DNA of 64,000 nt from Saprospiraceae bacterium (GTDB lineage: Bacteria; Bacteroidota; Bacteroidia; Chitinophagales; Saprospiraceae): positions 1 through 64,000 of the forward strand of contig JAHDCU010000005.1 of assembly GCA_020629715.1 (NCBI GenBank), written 5' to 3'. The translations under genes were made by a program, and so were the position numbers. The first letter of the stretch is position 1. Each line of letters starts with the position of its first letter. This document shows, one piece after another, positions 51,030 to 60,164 of the stretch. A model generated the notes under the pieces. The model saw only the letters and a list, made by a program, of their open reading frames with translations, was not told the origin of the DNA and made no database searches.

Positions 51030-53102
51030 TCAATAAGAACCAAAATATCTTCTCAGAAACCATTCTAATATCAGTAAAAAAATGATAGACGCTAATATCC
51101 ACCAAAAATTAAGAACGGATTTAGTGGTATTACTTTGATAAAGACTAGGTTTTAATTGATTATTGACGATAAGTTCATCCAGTAGCAAGTTTTGTTTGTC
51201 AGGATGATAAAACTTTCCATTACTAGCTGCACTTATTTGTTGAAGTAGTGCATGGTCGGCAGTCAAGTTGTACTCCTCAAGATTGATGGATTTTACATTG
51301 AAAGAACCGTTGGCTTCATATGATTTTCCATTATACACGGTCTTAGCGTTAAAATTATACTTTCCTTCTTTTACTCCATCGATATTGATGCTGTAATAAT
51401 CTTGCGTTCTGTTTAATGTATAATTATACTCATCACCCCCGACATTCGTCAATACTAGTTGCACCTCAGGATCATTGATCAGTTGATAACTATCATTGAA
51501 TAATTGTGATTCAAAGGCGATTACTTCATTTTCGTTATATAGTTTTTTATTAGTACGAGTTCTGAATTTCTTCTTGTTATCCTTTAGGCTTAAGTATTGT
51601 ATTGTTTTTAGAAGTAAATCTTGAAGAGCATCTGTGTTATCATATTGTAGGCCTTCATATAAAGACCACTTCCATAAGCCTTCTCCGGAGATTACCGCGG
51701 TACGAATACCTAAGGACTCACGAAAACTAAGTAATGGGTAATCAGTATTAACATCACCAATTTTTTGATTTAATAGAGCAGAAGAATTGGAGCCAGGAAT
51801 AAATTCTCCAAAAATTGAATTAAGTGGCGGAAACTGACCTATCCGCTGCGCTGACCCTTCATTTAATTTAAATGCTTTGAAGTCTCCATTGACTTTCGCT
51901 TGGACTTCGTTATTATTACTTCCTTGGGTACGGATGTTCACAACATCCTGAGTAGAATTGAAAATATTTAAATCAGTTGTTGAGCCAAGTATATATAGTC
52001 GTGGTATTTTTTTTCTGGTAAGTATATCTTTATACTGTGCTAGATCAGTTTTTTGGCTTGGCAAATTGTGAAAAATAACTAAATCATAATCGCTAAGTAC
52101 AATATCTTTATTCCCACTTGTTTTTGTGGTGATTTCATAGTTTTTATTCTTCTCAAGTATTCTTTTGATAACAGCGATATCAGGATGCGGAGCTTGTGCT
52201 AAAACAAGGATTTTTAATCGTTCATCCAATACTTCTACATAAAAGTCTTTCGTATTATTTCCAAGACTTATTTCGCCATTAACCGCATTCACTGATATTC
52301 GGTAATGATTGATCCCAGGAGATTTAAGTTTTATGCTTTTTTCTATCGTTTTGAAATATTGCTCTTTATCGATATTTATTCTTTCCGAGGAGATTAAAGT
52401 TTGCTTACCGTTGGATATTTCAAAAAGCTTGACCGATGTCGTATTTGATTTACAACTTTGTGCATCGATATCTATTTCGACGGGAAGTTCATCTCCGAGA
52501 TAAGCTAATTGATTGTGGAAAATATTTTTGATGGATATATCCCTCCTTATCGTGGTGTCTCCCAATCCTATGGTGTATATAGGTGCATCAAAATTATAGT
52601 TGCTATATGCGGGATTTCTACCTTCGTTATAGATACCATCGCTAGCCAAAATAACTGCTCCGAGATTTCTACCAGCATAGTTATCTTCAACGTATCTGAG
52701 GACCTTATCTATATTAGTGGTATTGCGTAGTGAGGTATCTCCATTTTCTTCGATGATGTCTGTGGCATAGGAGAGTGTATCTACCTCATAATTATTTTTG
52801 AGTGCATCAATAGAGGAAGGACTCATACCTTGAGCTCCTTTGATAGAATTAGAGATATCCTGTAGTACTACGATTACGGGATTCCTTTTTTCTTCAATAA
52901 TACTTTTGATAAATGGATCAAGTAGTAGAAAGATGATAAAAAAAACAGACATCGTACGTAATAAACCTAATAGTGGTTTAAACCACAGAGATTTATCATT
53001 AAAGGATTTAGACCTAAAATACAAAAATGCTCCATAGAGTATACCGACTATTAAAGCTAAGAGTAGATACCAGAGTGGATATTGTAGCTGTATTGATTCC
53101 AA
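51030..53102 (-). CDS. VWA-like membrane protein of Bacteroidota
   Basis: 690 residues. Two N-terminal membrane segments (about 10-30 and 42-64), a von Willebrand A-like domain starting VIVVLQDISNSIKG (degenerate DxSxS), with LGAVILASDGIYN later, an Ig-like and glutaminase-like middle (LVLAQAPHPDIAVIKRILE), and a C-terminal membrane segment before WFLRRYFGSY. Architecture matches conserved Bacteroidota VWA membrane proteins of unknown role, sometimes near aerotolerance (Bat) genes, which are not seen here. Divergent from the secreted protein at 53260. Confidence 0.72.
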   Translation of the reverse strand: MESIQLQYPLWYLLLALIVGILYGAFLYFRSKSFNDKSLWFKPLLGLLRTMSVFFIIFLLLDPFIKSIIEEKRNPVIVVLQDISNSIKGAQGMSPSSIDALKNNYEVDTLSYATDIIEENGDTSLRNTTNIDKVLRYVEDNYAGRNLGAVILASDGIYNEGRNPAYSNYNFDAPIYTIGLGDTTIRRDISIKNIFHNQLAYLGDELPVEIDIDAQSCKSNTTSVKLFEISNGKQTLISSERINIDKEQYFKTIEKSIKLKSPGINHYRISVNAVNGEISLGNNTKDFYVEVLDERLKILVLAQAPHPDIAVIKRILEKNKNYEITTKTSGNKDIVLSDYDLVIFHNLPSQKTDLAQYKDILTRKKIPRLYILGSTTDLNIFNSTQDVVNIRTQGSNNNEVQAKVNGDFKAFKLNEGSAQRIGQFPPLNSIFGEFIPGSNSSALLNQKIGDVNTDYPLLSFRESLGIRTAVISGEGLWKWSLYEGLQYDNTDALQDLLLKTIQYLSLKDNKKKFRTRTNKKLYNENEVIAFESQLFNDSYQLINDPEVQLVLTNVGGDEYNYTLNRTQDYYSINIDGVKEGKYNFNAKTVYNGKSYEANGSFNVKSINLEEYNLTADHALLQQISAASNGKFYHPDKQNLLLDELIVNNQLKPSLYQSNTTKSVLNFWWILASIIFLLILEWFLRRYFGSY

Positions 53103-53209
53103 GTTGTAAGTATTAAAGAATCACAAATATTGCAATTATATTAGGATACTTGGTGATATGACCTGATATTAATGCTTTGTTAATAGTTATTGTTTTGACC
53201 ACATCAGCA

Positions 53210-53217
53210 TAACTTTG
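53210..53217 (+). promoter_or_regulatory. Probable -7 box upstream of the 53260 gene
   Basis: TAACTTTG fits TAnnTTTG; a TTG at 53190-53192 lies 17 nt upstream. The predicted leader is about 40 nt. Confidence 0.5.
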
Positions 53218-53259
53218 CCGTTGTTCTATCTGTTATAACTTAACTTAAACGTGACTTTT

Positions 53260-54543
53260 ATGAATATGAGAAGACTTTTATATTGTTTCTGTTTTATGTT
53301 ATTCTTGACCTCGCTCAAGGCATCTTATATTATGATCCCGATGGATCATGATGTTCAAAAAGATCACTTAAAGGCATATGGAATCACTTACTGGGTGATA
53401 GAAAAAGGGGAGGATGCTTATTGGTTATTGAATTATCGCGGAGGTAGTTTTGCCTTTCAACACAATAAGATATTTGAGGCAGAATGCAAGGTTAGGGGAG
53501 TGACTTATGAAGTGATAAGTGATGGTGCTTTTTTACAGATAAGAGAAGAAATATCTAATCCTGAGGTAAATAAGGAAGTAATAAAGTTGGAGAAAGCTCC
53601 TAAAATTGCCGTCTATACTCCTGATTTCAATGCTAGGGGTGAACGCATACAGCCTTGGGACGATGCAGTGACGCTAGTACTTTCTTATGCAGAAATTCCA
53701 TATGAGACAGTATATGACAGAGAGGTGTTAGAGGATAAGTTGGCAGAGTACGATTGGTTGCACCTACATCATGAAGATTTTACTGGGCAATATGGTAAAT
53801 TCTATGCGGGTCAAGGTGGACAACCATGGTATAAAATCAATCAAAAGAAGATGGAAGAGCTGGCAGGAAGTTTAGGTTTTGGAAAAGTATCTGATCTGAA
53901 GAGAGCTGTAGTATTAAAAATAAGGGAATACGTAGCAGGAGGTGGTTTTATGTTTGCTATGTGCAGTGCCACGGATACTTACGATATTGCTCTAGCTACA
54001 CAGGGTCAAGATATCTGTCACCAGATACATGATGGTGATCCTAAAGATCCAGATGCTGGAGAGAATATGGACTTCACTGAAACATTTGCCTTTAGAGAGT
54101 TTGAGCTTACCAAAAATCATTTGGAGTATGAATACTCTACGATTGATCATCGATCAAGAGAGAATATGAAACCTGAAAATGATTATTTTTCACTTTTTGA
54201 GTTTTCGGCCAAATGGGATCCTGTACCAAGTATGTTATGTCAAAATCATACTTCTACGGTAAAGGGTTTTATGGGGCAGACTACGGCATATTCCAAGAGC
54301 CTTATCAAACCTGACGTATTAGTTATGGGAGAAAACAAGGCTATCAACGAAGTTAGATATATGCATGGGGAGCACGGATTTGGTCAGTGGACATTTTATG
54401 GAGGACATGATCCTGAAGATTATAAGCATTTTGTAAATGACCCTGAGACAGACCTTAGCTTACATCCCAATTCTCCTGGATATAGGTTAATACTAAATAA
54501 TGTCTTATTCCCAGCTGCTAAAAAGAAAAAGAGGAAGACTTAA
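53260..54543 (+). CDS. Secreted conserved Bacteroidota protein (often labelled asparagine synthetase B)
   Basis: 427 residues with a signal peptide (MRRLLYCFCFMLFLTSLKA). The start SYIMIPMD...HLKAYGITYWVIE and segments YDWLHLHHEDFTGQYGKFY, GGGFMFAMCSATDTYDIALA and GQWTFYGGHDPEDY match proteins commonly annotated asparagine synthetase B, but there is no N-terminal Cys glutaminase and no SGGxDS ATP motif, so that name is not supported. The glycine-rich GGGFMFAMCSA segment looks like a glutaminase-like fold nucleophile elbow. The Lys-rich end KKKKRKT overlaps a terminator for the opposite gene. ATG 53260 is preferred over GTG 53251. Confidence 0.7.
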   Translation: MNMRRLLYCFCFMLFLTSLKASYIMIPMDHDVQKDHLKAYGITYWVIEKGEDAYWLLNYRGGSFAFQHNKIFEAECKVRGVTYEVISDGAFLQIREEISNPEVNKEVIKLEKAPKIAVYTPDFNARGERIQPWDDAVTLVLSYAEIPYETVYDREVLEDKLAEYDWLHLHHEDFTGQYGKFYAGQGGQPWYKINQKKMEELAGSLGFGKVSDLKRAVVLKIREYVAGGGFMFAMCSATDTYDIALATQGQDICHQIHDGDPKDPDAGENMDFTETFAFREFELTKNHLEYEYSTIDHRSRENMKPENDYFSLFEFSAKWDPVPSMLCQNHTSTVKGFMGQTTAYSKSLIKPDVLVMGENKAINEVRYMHGEHGFGQWTFYGGHDPEDYKHFVNDPETDLSLHPNSPGYRLILNNVLFPAAKKKKRKT

Positions 54544-54555
54544 AAAGTCTTCCTC
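54531..54555 (-). terminator. Terminator of the SprB-repeat protease, inside the opposing gene's end
   Basis: Arms GAGGAAGACT (54531-54540) and AGTCTTCCTC (54546-54555) form a perfect 10-bp stem with loop TAAAA, which holds the stop of the plus-strand gene. On the minus strand it is followed by TTTTTCTTTTT, a proper T-tract supplied by the Lys codons of the plus-strand gene. Confidence 0.8.
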
Positions 54556-54584
54556 CTGCTTATATTTGATACTCTAACATCGGT

Positions 54585-57500
54585 CTATTCGTCAAATTTT
54601 AGGAACTTGTAATATCTCCTCTCACCTCTATTCCTCACTTCTAGGATATATATTCCTTCAGCATAGTCTCTGACATCCATGCTGTATGTATTTTGACCTC
54701 TGTCAAATATCTGAGTTTGTTTAGTAATAAGCTGCCCAAGGTCATTCAATATAGAAAAAGTAATATTCTGCTCTCCGTTTAGTATAAAATCAATGATCAG
54801 ATTATCTCTTGTAGGTATAGGATATAATCTTTCATTTTGAAGTGTAAAATCATCTTCATCTATTTCAATAGATTCATAAACATAGTTAATAGAGCTTTGA
54901 CAGCCATTTTCATCTGTAACTATTATGGTGTAGCTGCCATCTTCTGGCATAATGATTTGATTACCGTCTATTTCAGTAGCATTCTCCTCAAGGCTATAGC
55001 TCAATGACCCTGTACCCCCTATGGCCTCGATAAGAAGATTCTCTTCATTACAGTCGGGAGTATCTTCTAAGCAATCAACTATGCTTATTGCGATTGAGTC
55101 TGGTTCATTGATAATAAATGTTTCGGTCTGCTCACAGCCATCACTAGAGATTAAAGTTAAATTATATTCACCACCAGCTAAATTTTCAAATTGACCATCA
55201 ACATTACTATCCTCACCATTGAGTGAATAAGTCATGATTTCTGTTTCACTTGTAGCTACGATACTACCATTCTCGGCACCATTACAGTCAATATCCTCAA
55301 TATCAAGTTGAACCGTATATGACTCTCCGTCCAAAATAGTGGCGATCACCGAAGTAGTACATCCTAATGCGCTTTCAACCATAATCTCATACTCTCCAGA
55401 GGCTAGGTTATTGAATTCACCTGTAGTATTTTCTTCCCCTGCTAAGATATACGTGTAGCCAGCGGAGTTATCCATGACACTTACCGAAAGTGATCCATCA
55501 ATACCACCTACACAATTGTTGTCAATCGTCTCGACGACCGATAGTACTATCTCAGGTGTTTCGGGTATAACAACGGTCTCTGATGCCATACATCCATTAC
55601 TATCGGTAGCAATAATGGTGTAAGAAGATGCGCTTAAATTTTCAAAAACTCCAGTATTATTTTGCTGACCATCTAGGCTGTAATTTATACTACCATTAGC
55701 GTTTGTGGTGGTAAGTTCGATTGTACCATTGTCACCTTCGTTGCAGTCTGGACTTGTTATACCTTCTACCGTGATGATGAGCTCGTCAGGATCAGTAATC
55801 GAAATAGTTTGTGTAATCGAGCATCCATTCTGATCGATAATCGAGTAATCATAGTTTCCTGCTTCGAGATTCTCAAAAAGACCAGTTGTATTAGTCTCAT
55901 TGTCTATTTGATACATTAGTTGACCAGTACCACCCACTGCACTCAATGAGATTACTCCATCTTCATTGCCTGAGCAGCTAGGATTACTGACGACTGGAGC
56001 ATTTAATACTATGGCTTCAGGAGATTCGATGGTGAAATTGAATGTATTAAAGCAACCATCTGAGTCAGTAATTACAACAGAATAATCATCCGCGGCTAAA
56101 TTTTCAAATACTCCATTGGTATTACTTGTTCCATTTAGCCCAAAGCTCAATAGACCATTACCTCCAATGGCATTAAGTGTAATACTACCATCTGCGCTAT
56201 CACTACAACTGGTCATGTCAATATCTTGGATGGTTGTAGCTATATCTGTAGTGGCCTCTATTAGGATTTCTTCACTAGCCGTACAGCCTTGTGTATCTGT
56301 AACGATGAGTATATATTCACCACTACTCAGCTCGTCAAATTCTCCATCTCCGTTTGAAGCGCCGTCTAGTGAAAAAGTATAATCAGATGAACCACCAATG
56401 GCACTCGCTGAAAAAGAACCAATAGGGTCCCCATCACAATTACTATTTTCTATATTATTGATTGTTATTTCTATGGCTTCAGGTGATGATAAACTCTGCA
56501 TGATTGATGTACTACATCCGTTTTGATCCTCTACTACTATTTCGTATTCTCCAGAGCTGAGACCTATAAATTCACCGGTAGTACTACTTTGATTATCAAT
56601 TGTGTACAAGTAATTACCCTGACCGCCACTAGCATTTACCATTATGATGCCATCAGAGGTGTCGGAGCAATTTTGGTCTTGTGCAGAAAGTAGTTCTAGG
56701 GTCAATTGTGGTGGTGATTCAATATTGATGGTGGTGATAGCTTGACATCCATCAGCATCTTCTATCACAACATTATATTCGTTAGCTTCTAGGTCTGTAT
56801 ATTCCGTATCATCAGAAAAATCACTACCATTAACACTGTATGTATATACTCCATTCCCACCTGACCCTGATAGGCTAAATGAGCCCGTGGATTCACCGAA
56901 ACAATCTATATTAGTACTATTCTCGATATTTACTTGAAGAGTAGAGCTTTGGTTGATGGTATATTCAAAATTATTGACACAGTTGTTTTCATCAATAGTT
57001 TGCAAAGTATAGCTCTGAGATGTAAGATTTTCAAATAATCCTGTGGTATTAGTCTCCCCATTTAATGAGTAAGTGAGATTAGCATTACTTGAAAATTGAA
57101 AACTTCCGCTAAAATCTCCAAAACATTCTACGTCAGTTTGGTTTACACTAATCATAAGCTCGTCTGGACCAGATATAGTGACTTCGATAAAGTCGGTACA
57201 TCCTTCGCCGTCCATCGCATAAAATGTAGTGGTACCTACTCCGATTTCAGAAAAATCTGGATTACTTTGAAAGTTGACATTGTCGGCAGAATAGCTAATC
57301 CCATTTACTCCATTGGCATTAAGGATAACTTCAGTGGTCTGTCCGGGACAATCAACTACGGGTGTATTTACTAATTCAAGATCAAGAGGCGCATTACTTG
57401 TAATTGTAGCTTCGGTAGCTTCTGTGCAACCATTTTCATCTATTATTTCAATGGGATAGTTACCATTTGCTAGATCGGTATAAACATATATTTCTTCTGG

Positions 57501-59042
57501 TGAAGAGCCGTCAAATGAAACATTTATAGTCCCTGTCCCACCTTCGACTGATATATTTACCGATCCATTGGTCTCCCCACTACAAAGATTATCTTGAATA
57601 TCAATGTCGCTAAAAATCAACTCTTCTGGCTCTTCGATAGTATAGGTGCTCTGTATACTACAATTATTAGCATCATAAGCGATCAGTGCATAAGTTCCAG
57701 GAGATAAATTATCAAATACACCTGATGATTGCGGGCTGCCGTTATTAAGAATGTAAGAAAAATTACCAACAGCACCTCCACTAGCCATCACATCTATGAC
57801 TCCGTTTGCTTCGTCAAAGCATGTTACATCTTGAGTGTTTTCAAAGTTGAAACTCAATGAGGGAGGACCAAAAAGATTGACTGGTATATCTATGTTTTGC
57901 CCTGCACTATCGGATATATTCACATTATAACTACCAGTAGGTAAACCGTCAAAAGTTGGAGAACCTTGAGAAATTGAACCATTCAAGGTATAAGTATATG
58001 GAGGTTGCCCACCAGTAGCATCTACTGTGATAGTACCGTCGAAAGCATCATTGCAAGAAGGGTCTTGAGCATTGATAAGCTGTGCAGTCATCGGGGCAAT
58101 GGTCTGGCAATTGGTAGAAGCAGAAAATAATAAACTTGATCTCACTCCTGACAAGATAGTATTCATATATGCTGACTGCTCTGCTGTAAATGCATTCATA
58201 CAGTCATCATCTACATAATCCATGTAGTTCATGAACATATCACCAGAGTTGCCACAACTAGGGCTAGGATGATTAGGACAACCGAAATTATCAGAACCCT
58301 GAAGAGGCGTATCGTTAAATCCGTCATCACCACCACAACCTCCTACAAATGTGTGGTTGAGACCAAGATAATGCCCTACTTCATGCGTTGCTGTTCTACC
58401 TAAATTATAAGGCGAAAACGTTGCAAATCCAGGACCTCCGAACGCTCCTGAGGTAACTACCACACCATCTAATACGGCATTAGGCAGACCACCAGTAGAA
58501 GGTAAATATGCATATCCTAGAGGACCTATAGGTGCCACCCAAATATTCATATACTGATTTCTGTCCCAACCAGTAGCTTGTTTTATGCTAAACTCATTAC
58601 TATCGAAATCATCGTTAGTAGCATATCTCGTAATACCATCAGTTGGATTTCCATTAGGATCTACAGTTGCTAAACAGAAGGTAATTCCAGTACTGACCGC
58701 GGAAAATTCCGAAGGGGTATTACCAGCATCGGCATTAGTTCTAGTGAAATCTTGATTGAGTACATCAATTTGTGATTGGACTCTAGCCATTGAAAAATTA
58801 TTCCCTGATCCCTCTGGCTGTCCAGGCGCATGTACAAGTATGACATGGACAGGAATGGTGCCGCTAGCTTGACGACGCTCTCCCATAGGTGGCAATTCAA
58901 CTTTATGATTTAATATTTCTTGATATTCGGGATATTTAAGTGCATGAGCATGCATTTTTTCATCTGCACTACAACGATGTTGACCATTGTTGGATGTGAG
59001 GATCGTAAAAGAAAATATGGTAATTAGCAGTAATATGCGCAT
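54585..59042 (-). CDS. M43-family metalloprotease with 14 SprB-type repeats and T9SS sorting domain
   Basis: 1485 residues, signal peptide (MRILLLITIFSFTILTSNNG). A pappalysin/cytophagalysin-like M43 domain (about 55-310) has zinc motif HEVGHYLGLNH (about 217-227) and Met-turn FMNYMDY. Then about 14 repeats of 75-80 residues follow, each C-x(2-5)-G-x-hydrophobic, GG-x-YxYSLNG, F-x-NL-x-x-GxY and D-x-x-GC, the SprB repeat pattern. The last 85 residues (RLYPIPTRDNLIIDF ... GIYILEVRNRGERRYYKFLKFDE region) are a type A T9SS C-terminal domain. A secreted, probably surface-attached protease; repeats likely extend it or bind glycans or cells (inference). Confidence 0.9.
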   Translation of the reverse strand: MRILLLITIFSFTILTSNNGQHRCSADEKMHAHALKYPEYQEILNHKVELPPMGERRQASGTIPVHVILVHAPGQPEGSGNNFSMARVQSQIDVLNQDFTRTNADAGNTPSEFSAVSTGITFCLATVDPNGNPTDGITRYATNDDFDSNEFSIKQATGWDRNQYMNIWVAPIGPLGYAYLPSTGGLPNAVLDGVVVTSGAFGGPGFATFSPYNLGRTATHEVGHYLGLNHTFVGGCGGDDGFNDTPLQGSDNFGCPNHPSPSCGNSGDMFMNYMDYVDDDCMNAFTAEQSAYMNTILSGVRSSLLFSASTNCQTIAPMTAQLINAQDPSCNDAFDGTITVDATGGQPPYTYTLNGSISQGSPTFDGLPTGSYNVNISDSAGQNIDIPVNLFGPPSLSFNFENTQDVTCFDEANGVIDVMASGGAVGNFSYILNNGSPQSSGVFDNLSPGTYALIAYDANNCSIQSTYTIEEPEELIFSDIDIQDNLCSGETNGSVNISVEGGTGTINVSFDGSSPEEIYVYTDLANGNYPIEIIDENGCTEATEATITSNAPLDLELVNTPVVDCPGQTTEVILNANGVNGISYSADNVNFQSNPDFSEIGVGTTTFYAMDGEGCTDFIEVTISGPDELMISVNQTDVECFGDFSGSFQFSSNANLTYSLNGETNTTGLFENLTSQSYTLQTIDENNCVNNFEYTINQSSTLQVNIENSTNIDCFGESTGSFSLSGSGGNGVYTYSVNGSDFSDDTEYTDLEANEYNVVIEDADGCQAITTINIESPPQLTLELLSAQDQNCSDTSDGIIMVNASGGQGNYLYTIDNQSSTTGEFIGLSSGEYEIVVEDQNGCSTSIMQSLSSPEAIEITINNIENSNCDGDPIGSFSASAIGGSSDYTFSLDGASNGDGEFDELSSGEYILIVTDTQGCTASEEILIEATTDIATTIQDIDMTSCSDSADGSITLNAIGGNGLLSFGLNGTSNTNGVFENLAADDYSVVITDSDGCFNTFNFTIESPEAIVLNAPVVSNPSCSGNEDGVISLSAVGGTGQLMYQIDNETNTTGLFENLEAGNYDYSIIDQNGCSITQTISITDPDELIITVEGITSPDCNEGDNGTIELTTTNANGSINYSLDGQQNNTGVFENLSASSYTIIATDSNGCMASETVVIPETPEIVLSVVETIDNNCVGGIDGSLSVSVMDNSAGYTYILAGEENTTGEFNNLASGEYEIMVESALGCTTSVIATILDGESYTVQLDIEDIDCNGAENGSIVATSETEIMTYSLNGEDSNVDGQFENLAGGEYNLTLISSDGCEQTETFIINEPDSIAISIVDCLEDTPDCNEENLLIEAIGGTGSLSYSLEENATEIDGNQIIMPEDGSYTIIVTDENGCQSSINYVYESIEIDEDDFTLQNERLYPIPTRDNLIIDFILNGEQNITFSILNDLGQLITKQTQIFDRGQNTYSMDVRDYAEGIYILEVRNRGERRYYKFLKFDE

Positions 59043-59134
59043 AGTTTTACTGTTTGGATAGGAATCAATTGTTAAGCAACGTTAAGTTAAGCAATCAAGT
59101 AGCATGATCAAATAATATCAATGTAATATTATGC

Positions 59135-59401
59135 TTAACTGTAAAATGGCGACCCCAAAATATTAATGATTATGATGCTGAAGATTAAACTTATAAAGGA
59201 TATTATCGCCATGAGTATAAAAAAGGATCGAGGGACTTTACTTTTTTCTAAGGATTCTAGTAGTATCGTAATGATCAAAACACATAGAGTCAATATTCCA
59301 ATCAACAGACTCAAAAAAATACTGACCTTCGCATTAAGTAAATACAAACCAATCAGGAAAATGAGTAATATAATTGAAATTTCAGGTATACGCTTCAACA
59401 C
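59135..59401 (-). CDS. Small integral membrane protein of unknown function
   Basis: 88 residues with three hydrophobic segments (about 8-25, 29-48 and 60-82) and charged turns (ESLEKSKVPRS). No family recognised. A similar-size frame on the opposite strand (59166-59414) is less protein-like. It has neither a strong promoter nor a clear partner; read as a tentative gene. Confidence 0.4.
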   Translation of the reverse strand: MLKRIPEISIILLIFLIGLYLLNAKVSIFLSLLIGILTLCVLIITILLESLEKSKVPRSFFILMAIISFISLIFSIIIINILGSPFYS

Positions 59402-59543
59402 TTGTTCATTGTAATGTTGTACTCTAATTACATTCTCTATTTAGAGTGATTAGAAAATGTTTTTTTTAAATAGAGGCTCAAATTATATCAATTAAATGAA
59501 CCTCGTAATTATTATGATATCGGCTAATTAACCAATCTACTTT

Positions 59544-60026
59544 TTAATGGTTATGATCATCGTGATCATGCATCATTTTCTCGTGGTCTGCATTTAGTTT
59601 AGTATGTTCGGCGTTCATCATTTTATGCTCAGCAATCATCGTTTCGTGATCTTTTTTTCATTTTTCATGATTAGCTTTCATCGTTGCCATGTCTATTTTA
59701 CCAGTTGCATCTTGTTCTTCCATGGCTTTATGAGCAGCTATGAGATCACTATGTTTTTTCATTAGATCCATATGCTTTTGGATTATTGTGCTATGCTGAT
59801 CTTCAATTTTGTTATGTGCAGTATCACCTTCTGCATGGTCATGCTTTGTATGGTCCTCTACCATTTTAGCATATTCAGCTTTAATTTCAGCATGCTCAGC
59901 TTCTATTTTTTCATGTACCGCCACCATGCCTTTATGCTCTGCTGATTCTGCAGGATTGGATCCGCATGACTTCAAGAGGATAATGCTTAGGACGGTAGCC
60001 AGAATAGAACTAAAAGTGGATTTCAC
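59544..60026 (-). pseudogene. His-heptad lipoprotein interrupted by an in-frame TGA
   Basis: Signal peptide with lipobox LLKSC (Cys about 21), then a helical protein with a histidine about every seventh residue (HEKIEAEHAEIKAEY, HMDLMKKHSDLIAAH). The frame meets TGA at 59658-59660 after ANHEK, yet continues in the same frame for 37 codons with the same heptad pattern (KKDHETMIAEH, HKMMNAEHTKLNADHEK) to TAA at 59544-59546. The TGA sits at the heptad position otherwise filled by Met or Leu; TTA to TGA is a single change. Translated alone, the first part is 122 residues. Role may be metal binding; a point mutation, sequencing error or readthrough are all possible. Confidence 0.7.
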
Positions 60027-60164
60027 GTTTTGTGTTTTCCTAATTATTAAAGTATCAAGTTACACAAGAAAAATAACTTTAATATATCGTGACTGTGATA
60101 GCTTTTCATTGATACATTACATTTCTATGATTTTAAGGTAGTCTAAAGATTTAGCTTTTCTTTT

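Noticed and set aside
53260-54543. Asparagine synthetase B
   Set aside because: Signal peptide present and no AsnB catalytic motifs.
54585-58100. Repeats in the large protease as CRISPR or mobile DNA
   Set aside because: The repetition is at protein level (SprB pattern) with diverged DNA; there are no constant repeats or spacers.
59166-59414. 82-codon plus-strand frame opposite the small membrane protein
   Set aside because: Lys/Ile-rich antisense of a hydrophobic frame; less plausible than the minus-strand reading.
59658-59660. TGA as a sense codon throughout this genome, or selenocysteine
   Set aside because: TGA terminates pyrG, the PadR gene and others, and no SECIS-like hairpin was recognised behind this codon.
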